In this document: in pieces, positions 7,320 to 10,456 of the stretch
Layout of the letters: each line of letters begins with the position of its first letter
Numbering within the stretch: position 1 is the stretch's first letter
Source: Candidatus Omnitrophota bacterium
GTDB taxonomy: Bacteria; Omnitrophota; Gorgyraeia; Zapsychrales; Fredricksoniimonadaceae
Length of the DNA stretch: 10,456 nt
Assembly (NCBI GenBank): GCA_016196515.1
Contig: JACPXN010000022.1
Span: forward strand, 1-10,456
Reading direction: 5' to 3'
The notes under the pieces: generated by a model
The model's input: the letters and a program-made list of their open reading frames with translations, nothing else
Database searches by the model: none
Told to the model about the DNA's origin: nothing
Program-made: the position numbers and the translations under genes

Positions 7320-7784
7320 TTATTGGGTTGCGTTCTTGCTAGTATCTTCTAAAACGGTGGGTACGGCGGGCGCGGCGGGAAATTTCTCTTCAAAATACTT
7401 GGCACTGATGTCAACGCTTTCCTGCATCAAAACCGGGATGGTTTCCAACAGTTTCTTCCCCTCTGGGGTGGAATAAAAAGCGATAAAGGCCTTCAATTCG
7501 TCTGCGGTAAAATGTTTGTCATATAAAGGAACGATCTGTCCGATGATCTCGTCCACGCGGACATTGTCTTTGAACTTCTGCGTTTGCGGGTCATCGGGTC
7601 CCATGTCCTCGAACATGGTCTGCAAATTCTGTTCCATGACGCGCTTGGTGCCGAAAACGTCGATGAATTTGAGGATGAGTTCCCGCTTTTCGCCCATGAC
7701 CGCGGGCTGCGCCTCCCCCTCCTGGGCATGGACCGGCGCACAAACGATCAAGATCAAAACAGGGACACAAAAAATCATTTTCAT
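7320..7784 (-). CDS. Small exported DUF2059-type protein of unknown function
   Basis: The 154-residue protein starts with a Sec-type signal peptide: Lys2, a hydrophobic core at 4-16, and a probable cut after VHA at residue 20. The mature part is mainly helical. Its LYDKHFTADELKAFIAFYSTPEGKKLLE (about 87-114) matches the consensus I know for DUF2059, a family of small periplasmic or exported proteins without an assigned biochemical role. The C-terminus is a Pro/Ala/Thr-rich tail. Export implies a periplasmic or outer location, outside the purine pathway despite the shared strand. A hairpin after its stop probably separates it from purB. The ATG at 7784 was chosen because it begins the signal peptide; a second ATG two codons later is equally possible. 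There is only a weak ribosome binding site. Confidence 0.8.
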   Translation of the reverse strand: MKMIFCVPVLILIVCAPVHAQEGEAQPAVMGEKRELILKFIDVFGTKRVMEQNLQTMFEDMGPDDPQTQKFKDNVRVDEIIGQIVPLYDKHFTADELKAFIAFYSTPEGKKLLETIPVLMQESVDISAKYFEEKFPAAPAVPTVLEDTSKNATQ

Positions 7785-7862
7785 GATTTTATTGTAAACC
7801 TACCGGGCATTTGACAAAAGGAATATTTGAGATAAATAAACGGATATGTTAGGATAGCCCCC
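7785..7862. promoter_or_regulatory. Divergent promoter region between the DUF2059-type gene and the prenyl synthase
   Basis: This 78-nt AT-rich gap must drive two outward genes. On the plus strand TTGACA (7811-7816) is a perfect -35 box, but the -10 16 nt later is poor (TAAATA). A second option, TTGAGA (7827-7832), 17 nt, TAGGAT (7850-7855), would start transcription at about 7862, making the mRNA nearly leaderless. On the minus strand TTGTCA with TACAAT 15 nt later would also start at the ATG. AGGA (7851-7854) may serve as a Shine-Dalgarno for the prenyl synthase. Which pair is used cannot be decided from sequence. Confidence 0.4.
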
Positions 7863-8942
7863 ATGATCATCGAACGCATCCGCAGGAACATCGACGCGAG
7901 TTTGGCTTCTTTCCTCAACACCGTCAAAAAAGACTACAAACTCCGCCTCGTCAGCCCCCTGCTTTTTGAAAGCATCCGCGAATTCACTTTGCGCGAAGGC
8001 AAACGCATACGCCCTTTGCTTTTGATCCTGACCTACAAGGGCTACGCCCCCAAAGGCAAGGCCATCGCGAAAACATTATACAATGCCTCGACGTGCATGG
8101 AATTTCTGCACAATTTCATGCTCATCCACGATGACATCATCGACCGCTCGGACCTGCGCCGCGGCAGACCCACGCTCCACAAGGTCCTGGCCAAAACGGT
8201 CCCGACGACGAACCCGAACAAACTGGGCATTGACTTAGGGATCATCACCGGCGATATCGTCTATGCCTTGGCCATCGACGCGTTTTTGGCGGTCAAAGAA
8301 CCGCCCAAGCGCAAAGAGCGCGCGCTCAAATATTTCATCCAGACCGCGGCGTTCACCGCCATGGGGGAATTCATCGACACGGTGCACGGCGTCGAGCGTT
8401 TGGACCGGGTGACGGAAAAGGACGTCTTCCTCAATTATACGCTCAAGACCGCCCGCTACACCTTTGACTGCCCCATGGTCACCGGCGCCATCCTCGCCGG
8501 CGCCGACAACAACGAGATCAAAAAACTTTCCCGCTTCGGCATCCTCATCGGCCAGGCCTTCCAGATCCAGGACGATATCATCGGTATTTACGAGACGGAA
8601 AAAAACATCGGCAAAAGCATCTTGAGCGACCTGGCCGAATCCAAAAAAACACTGCTGGTCTGCCATGCCAATCGGACGCTGCGCGGCGAACAAAAAGCAA
8701 AATTCCTGAAAATATTCGGCAAGCCAATCAAAACGATGGGTGATCTAAAACAGATGCGGCGTCTTTTTGTCGAGGGCGGGAGTCTGGATTACGCGTTCGC
8801 GGCCATCGAAACGCGTTTGAAGCAGGCGCAAAACATTTTAAACAACTTGAAGATGCACGATGATGACCGCGACCTCATCCGCGCGTCCTTGCTGAAACTC
8901 TTCAATCATAGCCAGAAGATTTGTTCATCATTCGGCGGGTGA
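7863..8942 (+). CDS. Trans-type polyprenyl diphosphate synthase, probably short or medium chain (GGPP-like)
   Basis: This enzyme class condenses isopentenyl diphosphate with allylic diphosphates to make linear isoprenoid precursors. The 359-residue protein shows EGKRIRP (45-51), the first Asp-rich motif DDIIDRSDLRRGRPT (90-104), GDIVYALA (130-137), YTLKTARYTF (192-201), the second Asp-rich region FQIQDDIIG (233-241) and a lysine region near GKSILSDLAESKKT (250-263). The first motif has no two-residue insertion and Phe85 lies five residues before it. This is the arrangement of type I GGPP synthases, so a C20 product is the best guess. The second motif reads DDxxG, not DDxxD, a variant I know from actinobacterial and archaeal relatives and not by itself inactivating. 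No other isoprenoid gene is in the window. The 3' end converges on hemW with 7 nt between stops. The family is certain; chain length is inference. Confidence 0.9.
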   Translation: MIIERIRRNIDASLASFLNTVKKDYKLRLVSPLLFESIREFTLREGKRIRPLLLILTYKGYAPKGKAIAKTLYNASTCMEFLHNFMLIHDDIIDRSDLRRGRPTLHKVLAKTVPTTNPNKLGIDLGIITGDIVYALAIDAFLAVKEPPKRKERALKYFIQTAAFTAMGEFIDTVHGVERLDRVTEKDVFLNYTLKTARYTFDCPMVTGAILAGADNNEIKKLSRFGILIGQAFQIQDDIIGIYETEKNIGKSILSDLAESKKTLLVCHANRTLRGEQKAKFLKIFGKPIKTMGDLKQMRRLFVEGGSLDYAFAAIETRLKQAQNILNNLKMHDDDRDLIRASLLKLFNHSQKICSSFGG

Positions 8943-8949
8943 CATTGCT

Positions 8950-10071
8950 CTAAACCAGACGGCTGGCGATCTCGTCTAAGACCAAACGGCCTTTCAGGGT
9001 CGCGCGCACCATGGTCCCTTCTGTTTCCAAAAATCCTTCCTCCACAAGGTCTGTGACTTGCCGCAAAACATCCTCTTGAAGACGGCACCCGATCTCATCT
9101 TCAACAACAGCGTAATCCACGCCCTTGTTCGTGCGCAGTCCCAGAACAAAACGTTCACCCAAACGCTGGCGAAGCGACAGGATCTCCTCACCGGCAACGG
9201 CATTTCCGGTGGCGTTCACCCTCTCTAAATAAGGCAATAATTTGTCCTCGTTCCAAAACCTGCGTCCGGCCGCATGGCTGTGCGCGCCCATGCCTAAACC
9301 GATATAGTCCCCGCCCGTCCAGTAACGGCTGTTGTGCCGGCTTTGATATCCATCGCGGGCGAAATTGCTGATCTCATACGGACGCAACCCGGCCGCTTCC
9401 AGCACCCGCGTCACGAGCGCGTAATGGCGGGCCAATTTTTCTTCATCATCCAGTTTCATTTGCCGGGCATAAAAACGGCTGTTGGGCTCGACGGTCAACG
9501 TATAAACGGACACGTGCTCGCTGCCTAGATCCGCGAGCCGGCGCGCGTCATTGTTCAACTCCTCTTCGCTTTGCCCGGGAAAACCGTACATCAAATCCGC
9601 GTTGATGTTGCCGAATCCCGCCTGGCGCAAACATTCAAAGGCCGCCCGGGCCCTTGCGGCATCGTGCGTGCGCCCCAAAAATTTCAGGTAGCGGTCATCG
9701 AATGTCTGCACCCCCATACTGACCCGATCGATCCCAAGATCCGACAGGCATTGGGATTTTTCGGCATTGATATCATCGGGATTCGCCTCAATGGTGATCT
9801 CGCAGTCGGGCTCAAAAACGAAATGACCGCGCAAAAATTTCATCAGATGTTTCAATTGAACGGCGGATAAAAATGTCGGTGTGCCGCCGCCCAGATAAAC
9901 AGTGTCCAACCGCGCGCCGCGATGCATCTGTGCTTCACGCATAAGCGCCGCGATATAATCATCCGCGCGGTGACCCTGCCCGACGCTGACAGCAAAAGAG
10001 CAGAACAAACACTTGCTCCCGCAGAACGGGATGTGGACATACAAAGAATTTTTATTAAAAATTTTTTGCAT
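8950..10071 (-). CDS. hemW: HemW, radical SAM heme chaperone (HemN-like)
   Basis: HemW is a radical SAM protein related to coproporphyrinogen dehydrogenase HemN. Characterised members bind heme and hand it to respiratory proteins, and do not oxidise coproporphyrinogen. The 373-residue protein has YVHIPFCGSKCLFCSF (11-26) with cluster cysteines Cys17, Cys21 and Cys24, the SAM-binding YLGGGTPT (59-66), ANPDD (96-100), MYGFPGQSEEEL (161-172) and HNSRYW (246-251), the HNxxYW element typical of HemW. The motif is CxxxCxxCxF, not HemN's CxxxCxxCxC, which supports HemW. It is often misannotated as an oxygen-independent coproporphyrinogen oxidase. The ATG at 10071 gives a normal N-terminus, though no Shine-Dalgarno is visible; this start codon overlaps the -35 box of the divergent minigene. 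The gene appears monocistronic. Confidence 0.93.
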   Translation of the reverse strand: MQKIFNKNSLYVHIPFCGSKCLFCSFAVSVGQGHRADDYIAALMREAQMHRGARLDTVYLGGGTPTFLSAVQLKHLMKFLRGHFVFEPDCEITIEANPDDINAEKSQCLSDLGIDRVSMGVQTFDDRYLKFLGRTHDAARARAAFECLRQAGFGNINADLMYGFPGQSEEELNNDARRLADLGSEHVSVYTLTVEPNSRFYARQMKLDDEEKLARHYALVTRVLEAAGLRPYEISNFARDGYQSRHNSRYWTGGDYIGLGMGAHSHAAGRRFWNEDKLLPYLERVNATGNAVAGEEILSLRQRLGERFVLGLRTNKGVDYAVVEDEIGCRLQEDVLRQVTDLVEEGFLETEGTMVRATLKGRLVLDEIASRLV

Positions 10072-10093
10072 ATGGGTACGGCTGTGCTAGTAT
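10065..10093 (+). promoter_or_regulatory. Extended -10 promoter of the basic-peptide minigene
   Basis: The -10 box TAGTAT (10088-10093) is preceded by TGC (10085-10087), giving the extended TGn motif. TTTGCA (10065-10070) lies 17 nt upstream as a partial -35. Transcription would begin near 10100, about 30 nt before the ATG. The -35 box covers part of the hemW start codon on the other strand. Confidence 0.6.
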
Positions 10094-10130
10094 TGAATTA
10101 ACAAATCAATCCTTAGGAAAGGAGACCGTC

Positions 10131-10172
10131 ATGGCTAAAAAGAAAAAAAGAAAAACAGCTAAGAGAAAATAA
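10131..10172 (+). CDS. 13-residue lysine/arginine-rich peptide, unrecognised
   Basis: The ORF encodes MAKKKKRKTAKRK: seven Lys and two Arg in 13 residues, no acidic residue and no hydrophobic stretch. I do not recognise a named family. Support for translation is unusually good for such a short frame. AGGAAAGGAG (10115-10124) is a near-consensus Shine-Dalgarno ending 6 nt before the ATG, an extended -10 promoter lies upstream, and a strong hairpin terminator begins 20 nt after the stop. The expected transcript is only about 130 nt and carries nothing else. Codons are AT-rich (AAA, AGA, GCT, ACA), unlike the GC-rich, CGC-using neighbours. Such a peptide could bind nucleic acid, ribosomes or acidic lipids. 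Alternatively the RNA, not the peptide, is the product. Translation is likely; function is unknown. Confidence 0.6.
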   Translation: MAKKKKRKTAKRK

Positions 10173-10192
10173 GTACCACGCATTATTTTTTT

Positions 10193-10226
10193 CATAAAAC
10201 CCTCTGATGGTTCAGGGGGTTTTATG
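10193..10226. terminator. Bidirectional intrinsic terminator between the minigene and tatC
   Basis: CATAAAACCCTCTGA (10193-10207) pairs with TCAGGGGGTTTTATG (10212-10226) across the 4-nt loop TGGT. This is a 15-bp stem with a single G-T wobble. The A/T part of the stem supplies a T run after the GC core on both strands, so it can end the plus-strand minigene and the minus-strand tatC. The tatC stop codon (10214-10212) lies within the stem. Confidence 0.85.
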
Positions 10227-10456
10227 TTTGTATCCCATCCGCGTAAAAATGATCCCCAACTCATACAAGGCCAGCATCGGCGCGGCCAATAAGACCTGCG
10301 ACACCACATCCGGAGGCGTCAGGACCGCGGCAACGATCAGGATGATGATGATCGCGTGCCGCCGTTTTTGGCGCAGGAATTCCGGTGTCGCGATGCCGAT
10401 CTTCGCCAGAAACGTCATCACCAACGGCAATTCGAACGCGACGCCGAACGCCACCA
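10212..10456 (-). CDS. tatC: Sec-independent translocase TatC, C-terminal part only
   Basis: TatC is the multi-spanning inner-membrane receptor of the twin-arginine translocase that recognises RR signal peptides of folded proteins. The 81 visible residues cover the last part of the protein: AFGVAFELPLVMTFLAKIGIATPE, then RQKRRHA, a hydrophobic span IIIILIVAAVL, the conserved TPPDVVSQ with its Asp, and a last membrane segment LLAAPMLALYELGIIF. The order and motifs match TatC transmembrane segments 4-6. A GTG at 10454 is an internal valine codon and not the start; the real start lies to the right of the window. The protein ends TRMGYKHKTP, without a long tail. The stop codon is inside a hairpin terminator, so tatC is probably the last gene of its unit. 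Confidence 0.95.
   Translation of the reverse strand, partial: VAFGVAFELPLVMTFLAKIGIATPEFLRQKRRHAIIIILIVAAVLTPPDVVSQVLLAAPMLALYELGIIFTRMGYKHKTP

Noticed and set aside
8235..8693. Minus-strand open frame of 152 codons opposite the prenyl synthase
   Set aside because: It is the complement of the conserved Asp-rich motif region of the synthase, and has no Shine-Dalgarno or family motif.
8943..8949. Terminator between the convergent prenyl synthase and hemW genes
   Set aside because: Only 7 nt separate the stop codons and I found no convincing hairpin with a T run there, so none is annotated. Transcripts may overlap.
10454..10456. GTG near the right edge as a start codon for an 80-residue protein
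   Set aside because: The codon is an internal valine in the TatC sequence VAFGVAFELP. The frame continues beyond the window and there is no ribosome binding site visible.

Overview
This window looks like the chromosome of a Gram-negative-type bacterium with moderately high GC. The lineage cannot be proved from the sequence. The gene style is a PurL carrying two fused PurS-like domains, short palindromic ATTCCCG-type repeats between genes, and compact gene spacing. That would suit an uncultured phylum such as Omnitrophota or a deltaproteobacterial-type relative, but this is an impression and not a measurement.

Positions 1-7189 (minus strand) hold a de novo purine operon read right to left: purB, purC, purL, a LOG-family nucleotide phosphoribohydrolase-like gene, purQ and purM. 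purM runs off the left edge. Gaps after purC are 3-12 nt, or an 11-nt overlap between the LOG-type gene and purQ, so this part is one transcription and translation unit. The exception is a 100-nt purB-purC gap filled by a palindromic repeat. PurL, PurQ and the fused PurS domains form FGAM synthase, PurM closes the ring to AIR, PurC makes SAICAR, and PurB cleaves SAICAR and adenylosuccinate. A good sigma70-like promoter (TTGACC, 17 nt, TATATT) lies upstream of purB and overlaps a hairpin that probably ends the preceding gene.

Positions 7320-8942 hold a small exported DUF2059-type protein (minus) and, divergently, a trans-type polyprenyl diphosphate synthase (plus). Positions 8950-10071 hold hemW (minus), convergent with the prenyl synthase and separated by 7 nt. 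Positions 10065-10226 hold a self-contained plus-strand minigene: an extended -10 promoter, a near-consensus Shine-Dalgarno, a 13-codon ORF for a very basic peptide, and a hairpin terminator. The right edge carries the 3' end of tatC (minus), whose stop codon lies inside that terminator.

No stretch longer than 300 nt lacks a gene. No tRNA, rRNA, CRISPR array, insertion sequence or phage gene was seen. Most of the window is housekeeping. The items most worth a second look are the 13-aa basic minigene with its antisense hydrophobic ORF, the LOG gene embedded in the purine operon, the tandem PurS-PurL fusion, and the palindromic repeat between purB and purC.
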